Shown here: positions 45,907-56,413 of the stretch, in pieces
Layout of the letters: each line of letters opens with the position of its first letter
Numbering within the stretch: the stretch's first letter is position 1
Source: Amycolatopsis tolypomycina
GTDB taxonomy: Bacteria > Actinomycetota > Actinomycetes > Mycobacteriales > Pseudonocardiaceae
Direction of reading: 5' to 3'
DNA: 64,000 nucleotides
NCBI RefSeq assembly: GCF_900105945.1
Contig: NZ_FNSO01000004.1
Span: 3,596,001 to 3,660,000, forward strand
Made by a program: the position numbers and the translations under genes
Notes under the pieces: model-generated
The model's input: only the letters and a program-made list of their open reading frames with translations
Told to the model about the DNA's origin: nothing
The model's database searches: none

Positions 45907-47286
45907 TCAGCCGGTGGCGGGGCGCGCGACGAGCTCGGTTTCGGCGAGCTCGGTACGCATTCCGCCGGGCTTGCGCCCCGGCTGGCGCAGGAACAAGGCG
46001 AGGCCGGCGGCGAGCAGGCTCGTCGCGGCCGCCAGGTAGAAGGCCGCGCCGTAGCCCCACCCGTCGATGACCAGCTTCCCGAGGCCAGCGCCGACGATGC
46101 CCGAAACGAGCTTCGAGCTGTAGACGAGGCCGTAGTTGCTGGCGTTGTTGTTCTCGCCGAAGTAGTCCGCGGTCAGCGCGGCGAACAGCGGGAAGATCGC
46201 GCCGCCGCCGAACCCGGAGATCATCGACGCCAGCAGGAACAGCGGCATGCTGCCGATCGAGCCGGACAGGTACACCGCGATCTGGGCGAGCCCCAGCACC
46301 ACGCAGACGAGCAGCAGCGTCTGCCGCCTGCCGTACCGGTCGGAGATCCAGCCGATCACCCCGCGCCCGGCGCCGTTGATGACCGCCTTGAGGCTCATCG
46401 CCAGCGCGACGATGCCGCCGGCGAAGCCCATCTCCTTGCCGAACGGGACCTGCGCGGAGATGCCGAAGATGTTGACGCCCGCCGTGCACAGCAGGCAGAT
46501 CCACATCAGCGGCAGCATCCCGGTCTTCAGCGCCTCCCGCGGCGTGAACTGCTTGACCGCGGGCGGGTTCTTCGCCAGCGACCGGCGGACGCGCGGGTCG
46601 TCGGACACCTTCAGCGGGTCGACGTGCGCCGGCCACCAGTTCTTCGGCGGGTCGCGGAAGAAGAACCCGCTGACCGCGACGGCGGCGGCCAGGAACAGCC
46701 CGACCGCGGGCAGGATGCTGCCGTAGTTGCCCAGGTCCAGGTAGTTCGTGAAGATGAAGATGAACGGGACCGAGCCGTAGGCGAACCCGCCGTTGACGAA
46801 GCCCGTCTTGCCGCCCTTGCGCTCCGGGTACCACTTGCCGACCATGTTGATGCAGGTCGCGTAGACGAACCCGGCGCCGCCACCGCCGAAGAGGCCGAAG
46901 CCGACGTAGGCCCAGAAGACGCTCGGCGAGTAGGCCAGCGCCAGGTAGCCGAGCACGGTGCCGGCGGAGCCGAGGAGCATCGCCGACCGGGCCGACAACC
47001 TGCCGCTTTCCCGCAGCTTGCCCGCCGGGAAGGCCACCGCCGCCTGGAAGAAGACCCAGACGGCCAGCAGCCAGAAGATGTGGGCGCCGTGCCAGCCGTG
47101 CGCCGCGGACAAGGTGTCCTCGGCCGAGGTGAACGCGTATTCCGAGGAGCTGATGGCCATCATGGCCACCCAGGGCAGGACGACCATCGTCCACCGTGGC
47201 CTGCCCATGATGTCCCGGTCGGTCTCGCCGACCCGGTACATTCTTCCGTTCTTGTCAGTGATCTCCTGGTACGTGGCTGCGGTCAT
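45907..47286 (-). CDS. OFA-family oxalate/formate MFS transporter
   Basis: 459 residues, a close paralogue of the preceding carrier with the same landmarks (YQEITDKNGRMYRVGE, INMVGKWYPERKGGKTG, FRDPPKNWWP, DYFGENNNASNYGLVYSSK). It is separated from its neighbour by 53 bp and from the acyl-CoA synthetase gene by 103 bp. Differences concentrate in membrane helices, so the two may prefer different substrates (oxalate versus formate) or different exchange modes. Confidence 0.88.
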   Translation of the reverse strand: MTAATYQEITDKNGRMYRVGETDRDIMGRPRWTMVVLPWVAMMAISSSEYAFTSAEDTLSAAHGWHGAHIFWLLAVWVFFQAAVAFPAGKLRESGRLSARSAMLLGSAGTVLGYLALAYSPSVFWAYVGFGLFGGGGAGFVYATCINMVGKWYPERKGGKTGFVNGGFAYGSVPFIFIFTNYLDLGNYGSILPAVGLFLAAAVAVSGFFFRDPPKNWWPAHVDPLKVSDDPRVRRSLAKNPPAVKQFTPREALKTGMLPLMWICLLCTAGVNIFGISAQVPFGKEMGFAGGIVALAMSLKAVINGAGRGVIGWISDRYGRRQTLLLVCVVLGLAQIAVYLSGSIGSMPLFLLASMISGFGGGAIFPLFAALTADYFGENNNASNYGLVYSSKLVSGIVGAGLGKLVIDGWGYGAAFYLAAATSLLAAGLALFLRQPGRKPGGMRTELAETELVARPATG

Positions 47287-47389
47287 AAGAGTTCTCTTTC
47301 GTCACCATTGACTCGAATCCCTCTGTTGCCGTCGTGCGGGTGGATCATCGTCCTTTCCTTGTGTGTGGGCCAGCCCCTGTGGAGGACGC

Positions 47390-49516
47390 TCAGAGCAGGC
47401 CCGCGGCCCGCGCCCAGCGGTACTTCGCGCCGAGCACGGCGACGGGCTTTTCGGTCGTGTACGGGTAGGCGACGATGCCGTGGTCGTAGAGGTAGTCGCT
47501 GGCTTCCTCGACTTCGACGTCCCCGGACAGCGACGCGACGACCGGCTTGTGGATGCCTTTCGCGCGGTACTCCCCGACCACTTCGGACACCAGTTCCGCG
47601 AACACCATCGGCGGGGTGACGATGGTGTGCCAGTAGCCCAGGATCAGGGCGTGGATGCGGTCGTCCTCGAGGCCGAGCGCGATCGTGTTGCGGTAGGTCG
47701 AGGGCGGCTCGCCGCCGGTGATGTCCACCGGGTTGCCCGCCGCGCCGAACGGCGGGATGAACTTCCGGAACGCCGTGTCGAGGTCCGGCGGGATCGCCAT
47801 CAGGTCGAGGCCGTGGTCGACGCAGGCGTCCGAGAGCAGCACGCCCGAGCCGCCGGCCCCGGTGATGATGACGACGTTCTCGCCCTGCGGCGTGGGCAGC
47901 AGCGGGATGCCGCGGGCGTACTCGAGCATGTCGTTCAGCCCGGGCGCCCGGATCACGCCGCTCTGGCGCAGGATGTCGTCGTAGACCTTGTCGTTGCCGG
48001 CCAGCGCGCCGGTGTGCGAGCTCGCCGCCTTCGCGCCCTGCGACGTCCGGCCCGCCTTCAGCACCACAACCGGCTTGCGCTGCGAGACCCGCTTCGCCGT
48101 CTCCGCGAACGCGCGCCCGTCCTTGAGGTCCTCGAGGTGCATGGCGACGAGCTGGGTGTTGTCGTCCTGCTCGAAGAAGGTGAGCAGGTCGTCCTCGTCG
48201 ATGTCGGCCTTGTTGCCGACGCCGACGATCGAGGAGACACCCATCTTCGCCGAGCGGCTGAAGCCGAGGATCGCCATCCCGATGCCGCCGCTCTGCGACG
48301 ACAGGGCCACGCCGCCCTTGACGTCATACGGTGTACAGAATGTCGCCGACAGGTTTTCCGGCGTGTAGTAGTAGCCGTAGATGTTCGGCCCGAGGATGCG
48401 GACGCCGTGCTTGCGCGCGATGGCGACGACCTCGTCCTGGAGCTCGATGTTGCCGGTCTCGCCGAAGCCGGACGGGATGAGGATCGCGCCCGCCACGCCT
48501 TTCTTCCCGGCTTCCTCGAGCGCCGCGGGCACGAACTTGGCCGGGATGGCGAAGACCGCGACGTCGACGTCGCCGGGGACGTCGGCGATGCTCGCGTAGG
48601 CCTTGCGGTCGAGGATCTCGGCGGCCTTGGGGTTGATCGGGTGGATCTCGCCCGCGTACCCGCCGTTGACCAGGTTCTTCATCACCGAGTTGCCGATCTT
48701 CCCGGCCTCGGCCGACGCGCCGATCACGGCGACCGCCGCCGGCTTCATGATCCGGTTCATCGAGGCGAGGATTTCCTCCTGGGTGAACCGGTGCGGCTCC
48801 TGCGCCGCGTCCGGGTCGACCAGGATGCGGACGTCGACCGCGGTGGCGCCGCTCGTGGTGGCGAGCACCGGGTTGAGGTCCACCTCGGACAGCTGCGGGA
48901 AGTCGGTGACCAGCTCGCCGAGGCCGGTGATCACGGCAGCGAGGGCGTCTCGGTCGACGGGATCCGCGCCACGGACACCACGGAGGATTTCGGCTGCTTG
49001 GATACCGTCGACCATCGACAGGGCTTCTTCGGTGCTTGTCGGCGCGAGCCGGAAGGTGACGTCCTTGAGCACCTCCACCAGCACTCCGCCGAGGCCGAAG
49101 GCGACGATCTTGCCGAACGTCGGGTCGGTGACGGACCCGATGATCACTTCCTGGCCTTCGGTGAGCATCTGCTGCACCTGGACGCCGAGGATGCGTGCCT
49201 CGACGTCGTAGGCCTTCGCGTTCTCGACGATCTGCGCGAAGCCCGCCTGCACCGCTTCGGCGTCTTGCAGCCCGACGAGCACGCCGCCGGCCTCGGTCTT
49301 GTGCAGGATGTCCGGTGAGACGATCTTGAGCACCACCGGCAGGCCGATGTCTTCGGCGTGGGCCACGGCTTCCTCCGCCGTGATCGCCAGCCGCTCGGCC
49401 GGGGTCGGGATACCGTAGGCCTCGCAGACCGCACGCCCCTCGGGCGCGGTCAGCGACGAGCGCCCCTCGGCCGCCGCCTGCTCCAGGATCTTTTCGACCG
49501 CCGCGCGATCCCCCAC
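47390..49516 (-). CDS. NDP-forming acyl-CoA synthetase (ACD family, fused)
   Basis: 708 residues from GTG 49516. An ATP-grasp beta-type half comes first (residues 1-230; LPVVLKIVSPDILHKTEAGGV, VDLNPVLA), then CoA-binding and ligase alpha-type halves (from AAVAVIGASAEAGKIGN). The phosphorylated-His segment is SSHTGALAGND. Such enzymes interconvert acyl-CoA + ADP + Pi with acid + CoA + ATP. Its place one base after frc suggests work on formyl-CoA or oxalyl-CoA: either gaining ATP from formyl-CoA or activating oxalate to prime the cycle. Confidence 0.83.
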   Translation of the reverse strand: MGDRAAVEKILEQAAAEGRSSLTAPEGRAVCEAYGIPTPAERLAITAEEAVAHAEDIGLPVVLKIVSPDILHKTEAGGVLVGLQDAEAVQAGFAQIVENAKAYDVEARILGVQVQQMLTEGQEVIIGSVTDPTFGKIVAFGLGGVLVEVLKDVTFRLAPTSTEEALSMVDGIQAAEILRGVRGADPVDRDALAAVITGLGELVTDFPQLSEVDLNPVLATTSGATAVDVRILVDPDAAQEPHRFTQEEILASMNRIMKPAAVAVIGASAEAGKIGNSVMKNLVNGGYAGEIHPINPKAAEILDRKAYASIADVPGDVDVAVFAIPAKFVPAALEEAGKKGVAGAILIPSGFGETGNIELQDEVVAIARKHGVRILGPNIYGYYYTPENLSATFCTPYDVKGGVALSSQSGGIGMAILGFSRSAKMGVSSIVGVGNKADIDEDDLLTFFEQDDNTQLVAMHLEDLKDGRAFAETAKRVSQRKPVVVLKAGRTSQGAKAASSHTGALAGNDKVYDDILRQSGVIRAPGLNDMLEYARGIPLLPTPQGENVVIITGAGGSGVLLSDACVDHGLDLMAIPPDLDTAFRKFIPPFGAAGNPVDITGGEPPSTYRNTIALGLEDDRIHALILGYWHTIVTPPMVFAELVSEVVGEYRAKGIHKPVVASLSGDVEVEEASDYLYDHGIVAYPYTTEKPVAVLGAKYRWARAAGLL

Positions 49517-49517
49517 G

Positions 49518-50747
49518 TCAGATCACCCCCGCCGCGCGGAACTTGTCGAGTTCCGCTTCGCTGTAGCCGAGCTCGGTCAGTACCTCGTCGTTGTGCTCGC
49601 CGAGCAGCGGCGACCGGTGGATCTCGACGGGCGAGTCGGACAGCTTGAGCGGGCAGCCGACGGTCTTGAAGGTGCCGCGCTCGGGGTGCGGGACCTCGAC
49701 GACCGAGCCGAGCTCGGCCAGCGTCTCGTCCTCGATCAGCTCCTTCGTGGACAAGATGGGACCGCAGGGGATGTTGTGGGCGTTGAGCTTCTCCATCACT
49801 TCCCACTTGGTGTGCTTCTCGGTCCACTCCTCGACGAGCGCGAACATCTTGTCCAGTTTGGACAGCCGCACCTCCGGCGTGGCCCACGCGGGGTCGTCGG
49901 CCAGCTCGGCCTTGCCGATCAGCCGGGCCAGAGGCGCCCAGCCGGGCGGCTGGACGATCACGTAGATGTAGTCGTTCGGCCCGCCGGGCGCGCACTTGAC
50001 GGCCCAGCCGGGCTGGCCGCCGCCGGAGGCGTTGCCCGAGCGCGGGACCTCGTCGCCGAACTGGTCGTTCGGGTACTCCCCCAGCGGGCCGTGGGCCAGC
50101 CGCTGCTGGTCGCGGAGCTTGACGCGGCACAGGTTGAGCACGGCGTCCTGCATGGCGACCTGGACGCGCTGGCCGCGGCCGGTGGAGGTCCGCTGGTACA
50201 GCGCGGCGAGGATGGCGGCCACCAGGTGGATGCCGGTGCCGGAGTCGCCGATCTGGGCACCGGTGGCGGTCGGCGGCCCGTCCTCGAAGCCGGTGGTGCT
50301 CATCGCGCCGCCCATGGCCTGCGCGACCACCTCGTAGGCCTTGAAGTCGGCGTAGCGGCCGGGACCGAACCCCTTGATGGAGGCGTAGACCAGCCGCGGG
50401 TTGAGCGCGGCCAGCTTCTCCCAGGGATAGCCGAACCGGTCGACCACGCCCGGGCCGAAGTTCTCGACGAGGACGTCCACTCCGGACACGAGCTTCTCGA
50501 AGACTTCCTTGCCCTCGTCGCTCTTCATGTTGAGCGTGATGCTGCGCTTGTTCGCGTTCAGCATCGTGAAGTAGAGACTGTCGACGCCGGGAAGGTCGCG
50601 CAGCTGCCCGCGGGTGATGTCGCCGCGGCCGGGGGTTTCGAGCTTGATCACGTCCGCGCCGAGCCAGGCGAGCAGCTGCGTCGACGACGGACCGGATTGC
50701 ACGTGGGTCATGTCGAGGACGCGGACGCCCTCCAGTGCCTTGCCCAT
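49518..50747 (-). CDS. frc: Formyl-CoA:oxalate CoA-transferase
   Basis: 409 residues from ATG 50747, chosen because GGAGG is seven bases upstream and [20 protein letters not shown] aligns with the start of Oxalobacter Frc. An in-frame GTG at 50765 overlaps the oxc stop. The catalytic Asp is Asp168 (GAQIGDSG), Gln17 is in HVQSGP, and the glycine loop is [28 protein letters not shown] matches the Frc subgroup, separating it from carnitine-type family III transferases. It moves CoA from formyl-CoA to oxalate. Confidence 0.92.
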   Translation of the reverse strand: MGKALEGVRVLDMTHVQSGPSSTQLLAWLGADVIKLETPGRGDITRGQLRDLPGVDSLYFTMLNANKRSITLNMKSDEGKEVFEKLVSGVDVLVENFGPGVVDRFGYPWEKLAALNPRLVYASIKGFGPGRYADFKAYEVVAQAMGGAMSTTGFEDGPPTATGAQIGDSGTGIHLVAAILAALYQRTSTGRGQRVQVAMQDAVLNLCRVKLRDQQRLAHGPLGEYPNDQFGDEVPRSGNASGGGQPGWAVKCAPGGPNDYIYVIVQPPGWAPLARLIGKAELADDPAWATPEVRLSKLDKMFALVEEWTEKHTKWEVMEKLNAHNIPCGPILSTKELIEDETLAELGSVVEVPHPERGTFKTVGCPLKLSDSPVEIHRSPLLGEHNDEVLTELGYSEAELDKFRAAGVI

Positions 50748-50761
50748 GCCTTGGCCTCCGC

Positions 50762-52501
50762 TCACTTGTACATGGTCTGGTTCATGGTTCCGGGGGCGTA
50801 CACGTCGGGATCGACCCAGACGTTGATCAGCGACGGCAGGCCGGATTCGCGTCCCCGCAGCAGCGCCGGCCCGATGTCCGCCGGGTCGCGGACCTCTTCG
50901 CCGTAGCCGCCGAGCATCCGCGCGAACTCGTCGTAGCGGACGTCGCCGAGGGTGTTGCCGACGCGCTCGCGGGGCAGCCCGTACTTCGCGGCCTGGCCGT
51001 AGCGGATCTGGTTCATCGACGAGTTGTTGCCGACGATCCCGACGAAGGGGAGGTTGAACCGCACGAGCGTCTCGAAGTCCCAGCCGGTGAGGCTGAAGGC
51101 GCCGTCACCGAAGAGGGCGACGACCTCCTTGTCCGGGCGCGCGTGCTTCGCGGCCAGGACGAACGGGATGCCGACCCCGAGCGTCCCGAGCGGACCGGGG
51201 TCCATCCAGTGGCCGGGCGACTTCGGCTGGACGACCTGGCCGGAGAAGGTGACGATGTCGCCGCCGTCGCCGATGTAGATGGAGTCCTCGGTGAGGAACT
51301 CGTTGATCTCGTGGACCAGCCGGTACGGGTGGATCGGGCTCGCGTCGGAGTGCTGCAGCGGCAGCCGCTTCTGCTTCGCTTTCTCCTCCACCGCCTGGAG
51401 TTCTTCGAGCCAGGTCTTGCGACCGACGGCGCCGTTGTCGGTGCGGCCGGACGCGGCCTCGGCGACGGCGGCGAGGACCTGCCCGGCGTCGCCGACGATG
51501 CCGAGGTCGACGTCGCGGTTCTTGCCGACCGTGCGGTAGTCGAGGTCGATCTGGACGACGGTGGCGTCCTTCGACAGGCGCTTGCCGTAGCCCATCCGGA
51601 AGTCGAACGGGGTGCCGACGATGACGATGACGTCGGCGTTGTCGAAGGCGTACCGGCGCGAGAGCTGGAAGTGGTGCGGGTCGCCCGGCGGCAGCGTGCC
51701 ACGGCCGGCGCCGTTCATGTAGGCCGGGATGTTCAACGTCCGGACCAGCTCGGTCGCCGGGCCGGTCGCCCGGGTGGTCCAGACCTGACTGCCGAGCAGG
51801 ATGGCCGGCTTCTTGGCGTGCACCAGCAGGTCGGCGAGCTTCTCGACGTCCGCGGGGTCGCCCGCGTTCTTCGTCGACGCGCGATAGCGGCCGGCTTCGG
51901 GGATCCGCGCGTTCTGGAGCGGGACGCGCGCGTCGAGGACGTCACGCGGGATCTCCAGGAAGGACGGTCCCGGCGCACCGGCGTAGGCCTCGCGGAAAGC
52001 CATGCTCACCAGGTCGGCGACGCGGGCGGTGTGCGGGACGGTGGCGGCGAACTTGGTGATCGGCGTCATCATGTCCACGTGCGGGAGGTCCTGCAGGGAC
52101 CCCATCTTGTGCTGGGTCAGCGCGCCCTGGCCGCCGATCAGCAGCATCGGGCTCTCCGCGCGCAGGGCGTTCGCGACCCCGGTGACGGCGTCGGTGGTGC
52201 CCGGGCCGGCGGTGACGACCGCGCAGCCGGGCTTGCCGGTGATCCGCGCGTAGCCGTCGGCCGCGTGCGCCGCGACCTGTTCGTGCCGGACGTCGATGAC
52301 CTCGATGCCTTCGTCGACGCAGCCGTCGTAGATGTCGATGATGTGGCCGCCGCACAGGGTGAAGATCGTGTCGACCCCTTCGGCCTTCAACGCCTTGGCC
52401 ACCAGGTGGCCGCCAGATATCTCCGTGGCGGGCGCGGGCTCGGCGCCGTTGGTCGCTGCGGCACTCTCCCCCGCGGTCGTGCCGGTCGTGGTCAGCGCCA
52501 T
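50762..52501 (-). CDS. ThDP-dependent enzyme, probable oxalyl-CoA decarboxylase
   Basis: 579 residues with the three acetolactate-synthase-type domains. The cofactor-activating Glu lies in [15 protein letters not shown], and the ThDP/Mg motif runs [15 protein letters not shown] to VGNNSS. By eye it is nearer to acetolactate synthase-like/2-hydroxyacyl-CoA lyase proteins than to Oxalobacter Oxc. The role is inferred from the direct coupling to frc, since no other decarboxylase for oxalyl-CoA is in the window. It heads the oxc-frc-acd-oxlT-oxlT unit, with the GntR site about 104 bp upstream. Confidence 0.75.
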   Translation of the reverse strand: MALTTTGTTAGESAAATNGAEPAPATEISGGHLVAKALKAEGVDTIFTLCGGHIIDIYDGCVDEGIEVIDVRHEQVAAHAADGYARITGKPGCAVVTAGPGTTDAVTGVANALRAESPMLLIGGQGALTQHKMGSLQDLPHVDMMTPITKFAATVPHTARVADLVSMAFREAYAGAPGPSFLEIPRDVLDARVPLQNARIPEAGRYRASTKNAGDPADVEKLADLLVHAKKPAILLGSQVWTTRATGPATELVRTLNIPAYMNGAGRGTLPPGDPHHFQLSRRYAFDNADVIVIVGTPFDFRMGYGKRLSKDATVVQIDLDYRTVGKNRDVDLGIVGDAGQVLAAVAEAASGRTDNGAVGRKTWLEELQAVEEKAKQKRLPLQHSDASPIHPYRLVHEINEFLTEDSIYIGDGGDIVTFSGQVVQPKSPGHWMDPGPLGTLGVGIPFVLAAKHARPDKEVVALFGDGAFSLTGWDFETLVRFNLPFVGIVGNNSSMNQIRYGQAAKYGLPRERVGNTLGDVRYDEFARMLGGYGEEVRDPADIGPALLRGRESGLPSLINVWVDPDVYAPGTMNQTMYK

Positions 52502-52594
52502 GGCTCAACTCCTCTGGTCCGCCACCGGATCTCTCTTGTCCGGCGGTGCGTGTCGCCTTCTCCGAGGTCAGCGGCCCCATCACGGCAGACTGTA

Positions 52595-52618
52595 GATTGC
52601 ATACCGTATGGGGTAGGC
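52595..52618. promoter_or_regulatory. Proposed GntR operator, oxc/sucC divergent region
   Basis: Contains ATTGCATACCGTATGG, with ATAC-C-GTAT at 52601-52609. It shares GTATGGRGTAGGC on its right flank with the 57738 site. It lies between the divergent oxc (104 bp) and sucC-like (141 bp) starts and could control both. The rest of the 244-bp gap shows no gene. Confidence 0.7.
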
Positions 52619-52745
52619 ATATAGTCACTCTTCTAGCTGGCTGTGTCCAGGGCCATCCGCAGGGTTTTTCCGGACTCGGAACCGGCCCCCGCGGACCACC
52701 ACTCCACGCCTTCGCCCTGCCCCTACGCGGAAAGGACGCTCCCGC

Positions 52746-53891
52746 ATGGACCTCTTCGAACACGAAGCCCGCGATCTCTTCGAGAAGCACGGTGTGCCGG
52801 TCCCCCGCGGCCGCGTCGCCGCCGACCCGGCCGCCGCTCGTTCGGTCGCGGCGGATCTCGGCGGGCCGGTCGTGGTCAAGTCCCAGGTGAAGACCGGCGG
52901 GCGCGGCAAGGCGGGCGGCGTCCGCGTGGTGCGTACCGCCGACGACGCCGAGCAGGCCGCCGACGACATCCTCGGCATGAACATCAAGGGCCACACCGTG
53001 CACCGCGTCCTGGTGACCGAAGCGAGCGAGATCGCCGACGAGTACTACCTTTCCTTCCTGCTCGACCGTGCCGGGCGGACGTTCCTCGCGATGGCGTCGG
53101 CCGAGGGCGGGATGGAGATCGAGGAGGTCGCGGCCACCCGGCCGGACGCCCTGGTCCGCGTCCCGGTCGATCCGCTGGCCGGCGTCGACGCGGCCGCGGT
53201 GGCCACCGCCTTCCCCACCGACGTCCGCGGCGAAGTCGCCGGCGTCGTCGAGAAGCTGTGGGAGGTGTTCGTCGCCGAGGACTGCACGCTCGTCGAGGTC
53301 AATCCCCTGGCGCTGACGAGCACCGGGATCGTCGCACTGGACGGCAAGATCACGCTCGACGACAACGCGTCCTTCCGCCGTTCCGCGTCGTTCGACGACA
53401 CCGCGGACGGTGATCCGCTGGAACGTGCCGCCCGCGCGAAGGGCCTCAACTACGTCAAGCTCGACGGCGACATCGGCGTGATCGGCAACGGCGCCGGGCT
53501 CGTCATGTCCACATTGGACGTCGTGGCGGCGGCCGCGGCCGAGGCGGGCGCCCGCGGACCCGCGAACTTCCTCGACATCGGCGGCGGGGCGTCGGCGCAG
53601 GTGATGGTCGACGGGCTGACCGTCATCCTCGGCGACCCGCAGGTGCGCAGCGTGTTCGTCAACGTCTTCGGCGGCATCACCGCGTGCGACGCGGTGGCGA
53701 CCGGGATCGTGCGGTCGCTCGAGATTCTCGGGACGCGCGCGTCGAAGCCGCTGGTCGTCCGGCTCGACGGGAACAACGTCGCCGAGGGCAGGCGGATCCT
53801 CGCCGAAGCCGCACACCCCCTGGTCACCGTGGTGGCCACCATGGACGATGCCGCCCGCGAGGCGGCGAAGCTCGCGATCGCGGAGGTCTGA
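52746..53891 (+). CDS. Succinyl-CoA ligase beta-subunit paralogue
   Basis: 381 residues: ATP-grasp domain ([39 protein letters not shown]), metal ligands in VEVNPLALT, and the C-terminal ligase domain ([28 protein letters not shown]). It is preceded by GGAAAGGACG. It resembles SucC but sits in an oxalate operon with its own SucD partner, so a substrate other than succinate (for example formate, oxalate or a C2-C3 acid) is possible. Confidence 0.85.
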   Translation: MDLFEHEARDLFEKHGVPVPRGRVAADPAAARSVAADLGGPVVVKSQVKTGGRGKAGGVRVVRTADDAEQAADDILGMNIKGHTVHRVLVTEASEIADEYYLSFLLDRAGRTFLAMASAEGGMEIEEVAATRPDALVRVPVDPLAGVDAAAVATAFPTDVRGEVAGVVEKLWEVFVAEDCTLVEVNPLALTSTGIVALDGKITLDDNASFRRSASFDDTADGDPLERAARAKGLNYVKLDGDIGVIGNGAGLVMSTLDVVAAAAAEAGARGPANFLDIGGGASAQVMVDGLTVILGDPQVRSVFVNVFGGITACDAVATGIVRSLEILGTRASKPLVVRLDGNNVAEGRRILAEAAHPLVTVVATMDDAAREAAKLAIAEV

Positions 53892-53894
53892 GTC

Positions 53895-54776
53895 GTGGCC
53901 ATCTTCCTGGACGAGAACAGCCGGGTCGTCGTCTCCGGCATCACCGGTTCCGAAGGCGCGAAGCACACCCAGCGGATGCTGGCCGCCGGGACGAACGTCG
54001 TCGGCGGGGTGAACCCGCGCAAGGCCGGGCAGCAGGTGGAGTTCTCCGGTCGTTCGCTGCCGGTGTTCGGCAGTGTCGCGGAGTCGATGGCCTCGGCCGG
54101 CGCCGACGTCTGCGTGCTGTTCGTGCCGCCGCCGTTCGTGGCCGACGCCGTGATCGAAGCGGTGGACGCGGGCATCGGGCTCGCCGTGGTGATCACCGAA
54201 GGCGTCCCGGTGCACGACAGCGCGCGGCTGTGGGCGCACGCCGTCGCGGCCGGCGGGCGGACCCGGATCATCGGCCCGAACTGCCCGGGCATCATCTCCC
54301 CCGGCAGGTCGAACGCCGGCATTATCCCGGCCGACATCACCGGACCGGGCCGGATCGGGCTGGTGTCGAAGTCCGGCACGCTGACGTACCAGCTCATGCA
54401 CGAGCTGCGCGACATCGGCTTCTCGACGTGCGTGGGCATCGGCGGCGACCCGATCATCGGGACGACGCACATCGACGCGGTGGAGGCGTTCGAAAAGGAC
54501 CCGGACACCGACCTGATCGTGCTGATCGGCGAGATCGGCGGTGACGCGGAGGAGCGCGCGGCGGAGTTCGTGCGCGCCAACGTGGCGAAGCCGGTGGTGG
54601 GTTACGTGGCCGGGTTCACGGCCCCGGAGGGCAAGACGATGGGCCACGCGGGCGCGATCGTGTCGGGCTCGGCGGGCACGGCGGCGGCGAAGAAGGAAGC
54701 ACTGGAGGCGGCGGGGATCCGCGTCGGCCGAACACCGAGCGAGACGGCGGCGCTGGCCCGCGAGCTGCTGGCCTGA
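53895..54776 (+). CDS. Succinyl-CoA ligase alpha-subunit paralogue
   Basis: 293 residues from GTG 53895, three bases after the beta subunit. CoA-binding Rossmann domain ([27 protein letters not shown]), then the ligase domain with [10 protein letters not shown] and the phospho-histidine His251 in [13 protein letters not shown]. The partner and setting argue for a dedicated acyl-CoA ligase rather than the TCA-cycle enzyme. Confidence 0.86.
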   Translation: MAIFLDENSRVVVSGITGSEGAKHTQRMLAAGTNVVGGVNPRKAGQQVEFSGRSLPVFGSVAESMASAGADVCVLFVPPPFVADAVIEAVDAGIGLAVVITEGVPVHDSARLWAHAVAAGGRTRIIGPNCPGIISPGRSNAGIIPADITGPGRIGLVSKSGTLTYQLMHELRDIGFSTCVGIGGDPIIGTTHIDAVEAFEKDPDTDLIVLIGEIGGDAEERAAEFVRANVAKPVVGYVAGFTAPEGKTMGHAGAIVSGSAGTAAAKKEALEAAGIRVGRTPSETAALARELLA

Positions 54777-55618
54777 TGGAGCTCCGCCAGCTGGCAGTGG
54801 TGGTGGCGGTCGCCGAGGAAGGCGGCTTCACGGCGGCCGCCCAGCGCCTGCGGACGGTCCAGTCGACGGTGTCCACGGTGGTCAGGGCCCTGGAGCGCGA
54901 CCTGGGCACACCGCTGTTCCACCGCACGACGCACCGGGTGGTCCTGACCCCGGCGGGCGAGGCGTTCGTCCCGGCGGCCCGCGCGGCCCTGGAGGCGGCG
55001 GAGCGAGCGCGCGCGGCGGTGTCGCCGGTGACCGGCCGGGTCCGGCTCGGGGTGTGCCCGGGGTTGCTGGCGGACCTGCACCGGACGCTCGCGGCGCTGC
55101 GGCACGCGCACCCGGGCTTGGCAGTGGAGGTCCGCCAGGTGCGGTGCGCGCCGACGGAGTCCACTGTGGATCTGGTGATGACTTCGGCCACTGGCGAGAT
55201 CGCCGGATCGGGCAGCTCGGCCGACCTCGTCACCACGCTTCTTGCCGCTGAAGAACTGGTCCTTGCCACCGCACCCGGTGGGGCGCGCTCGGCCCCTGCC
55301 GATCTCTCCGCGCTGTCCCTTGTGGACTTCCCGTCGGGCTGGGCGATCCGCGACGCCGTCGATCGGGCCTTCCCGCACCGCCTCGTCGCCCTCGAAGTCG
55401 ATGATCTCGCCGTGGCCGCCGGGCTCGTGCGGGCCGGGCTTGCCGCCTGTGTGCTGCCCGCCTCCGTCGCCGCGCGGTTTCCCGAACTCACCGTGCGGCG
55501 GTTCGACCGTCCCCCGCCGTGGCAGCTTGCCGCCGTGTACCGGGCCGATTCCGGGCCCGCCGTGGCCGCCGTGCTTGCTCAGCTCGGCTCGAATCCCAAG
55601 CGGTCCGGTCGCGTGTAG
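54776..55618 (+). CDS. LysR-family transcriptional regulator
   Basis: 280 residues, start overlapping the sucD-like stop by one base (TGATG). LysR helix-turn-helix at the N-terminus ([20 protein letters not shown] to [20 protein letters not shown]), then a periplasmic-binding-like effector domain. As the third gene of the sucCD-like operon it may give a second, substrate-specific layer of control over the island. Its 3' end overlaps the convergent fdhD by 40 bp. Confidence 0.88.
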   Translation: MELRQLAVVVAVAEEGGFTAAAQRLRTVQSTVSTVVRALERDLGTPLFHRTTHRVVLTPAGEAFVPAARAALEAAERARAAVSPVTGRVRLGVCPGLLADLHRTLAALRHAHPGLAVEVRQVRCAPTESTVDLVMTSATGEIAGSGSSADLVTTLLAAEELVLATAPGGARSAPADLSALSLVDFPSGWAIRDAVDRAFPHRLVALEVDDLAVAAGLVRAGLAACVLPASVAARFPELTVRRFDRPPPWQLAAVYRADSGPAVAAVLAQLGSNPKRSGRV

Positions 55619-56412
55619 ACGTTCATCGACGTCCCGCGCAGGAAGCCGACCAGCGTCAACCCCAGCTCGGCTGCCAGGTCCACCGCCAGCGACGATGGTG
55701 CCGACACCGCCGCCAGCAGCGGGATCCCGGCCATCGCCGCCTTCTGCACCAGCTCGAACGACGCCCGCCCGCTCACCATCAGCGCCGTTCCGGACAACGG
55801 CAGCCCGCCGCCTCGGGTTGCCCAGCCGACCACCTTGTCCACCGCGTTGTGCCGTCCGACGTCCTCGCGCAGGCACCGGAGCTTGCCGTCCGCGTCGAAC
55901 AGGCCCGCCGCGTGGAGGCCGCCCGTGCGGTCGAACACCCGTTGTGCCGCACGGAGTTCGTCCGGCATCGTCGCCAGCGTCGCCGGGTCGGTGGCAAACC
56001 TGTCCGCGTCGACCGGCCACGTCACCGTCGTGCGCACCGCGTCCAGGCTCGCCTTGCCGCACAGGCCGCACGACGACGTCGTGTAGAAGTTGCGCTCCAC
56101 CGAGGCGTCCGGCGGGGCGACGCCGTCGGCGAGCGCGACGTCCAGGACGTTGTAGGTGTTGCCGCCGTCGGCCGTCGCCCCGGCGCAGTAGCGGATCGAC
56201 CGGATGTCGGCCGCCGCGTGGACCACGCCCTCGCCGACCAGGAAGCCCGCGGCGAGGTCGAAGTCGTCGCCCGGGGTCCGCATCGTGATCGTCAGCGGCT
56301 TGCCGCCCACCCGGATCTCCAGCGGCTCCTCGACGGTGAGCGTGTCCGGCCGCGTCGTCCGCCCGCCGTCGTGGACGCGCAGCACGCGCCGCCTGCTCGT
56401 CGTCCGCCCCAC
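55579..56412 (-). CDS. fdhD: Formate dehydrogenase accessory sulfurtransferase
   Basis: 277 residues, GTG start one base after the oxlT stop. FdhD signature: [36 protein letters not shown], the CxxC loop SSCGLCGK that carries sulfur from IscS to the molybdenum cofactor, [24 protein letters not shown] and [12 protein letters not shown]. It is needed to activate the formate dehydrogenase encoded at 37913-42433. Confidence 0.93.
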   Translation of the reverse strand: MGRTTSRRRVLRVHDGGRTTRPDTLTVEEPLEIRVGGKPLTITMRTPGDDFDLAAGFLVGEGVVHAAADIRSIRYCAGATADGGNTYNVLDVALADGVAPPDASVERNFYTTSSCGLCGKASLDAVRTTVTWPVDADRFATDPATLATMPDELRAAQRVFDRTGGLHAAGLFDADGKLRCLREDVGRHNAVDKVVGWATRGGGLPLSGTALMVSGRASFELVQKAAMAGIPLLAAVSAPSSLAVDLAAELGLTLVGFLRGTSMNVYTRPDRLGFEPS

Positions 56413-56413
56413 G

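Noticed and set aside
48321..48341. CATACGGTGTACAGAAT inside the acyl-CoA synthetase gene as another GntR site
   Set aside because: The half-site spacing and the right half deviate from the other sites; it is too weak to list.
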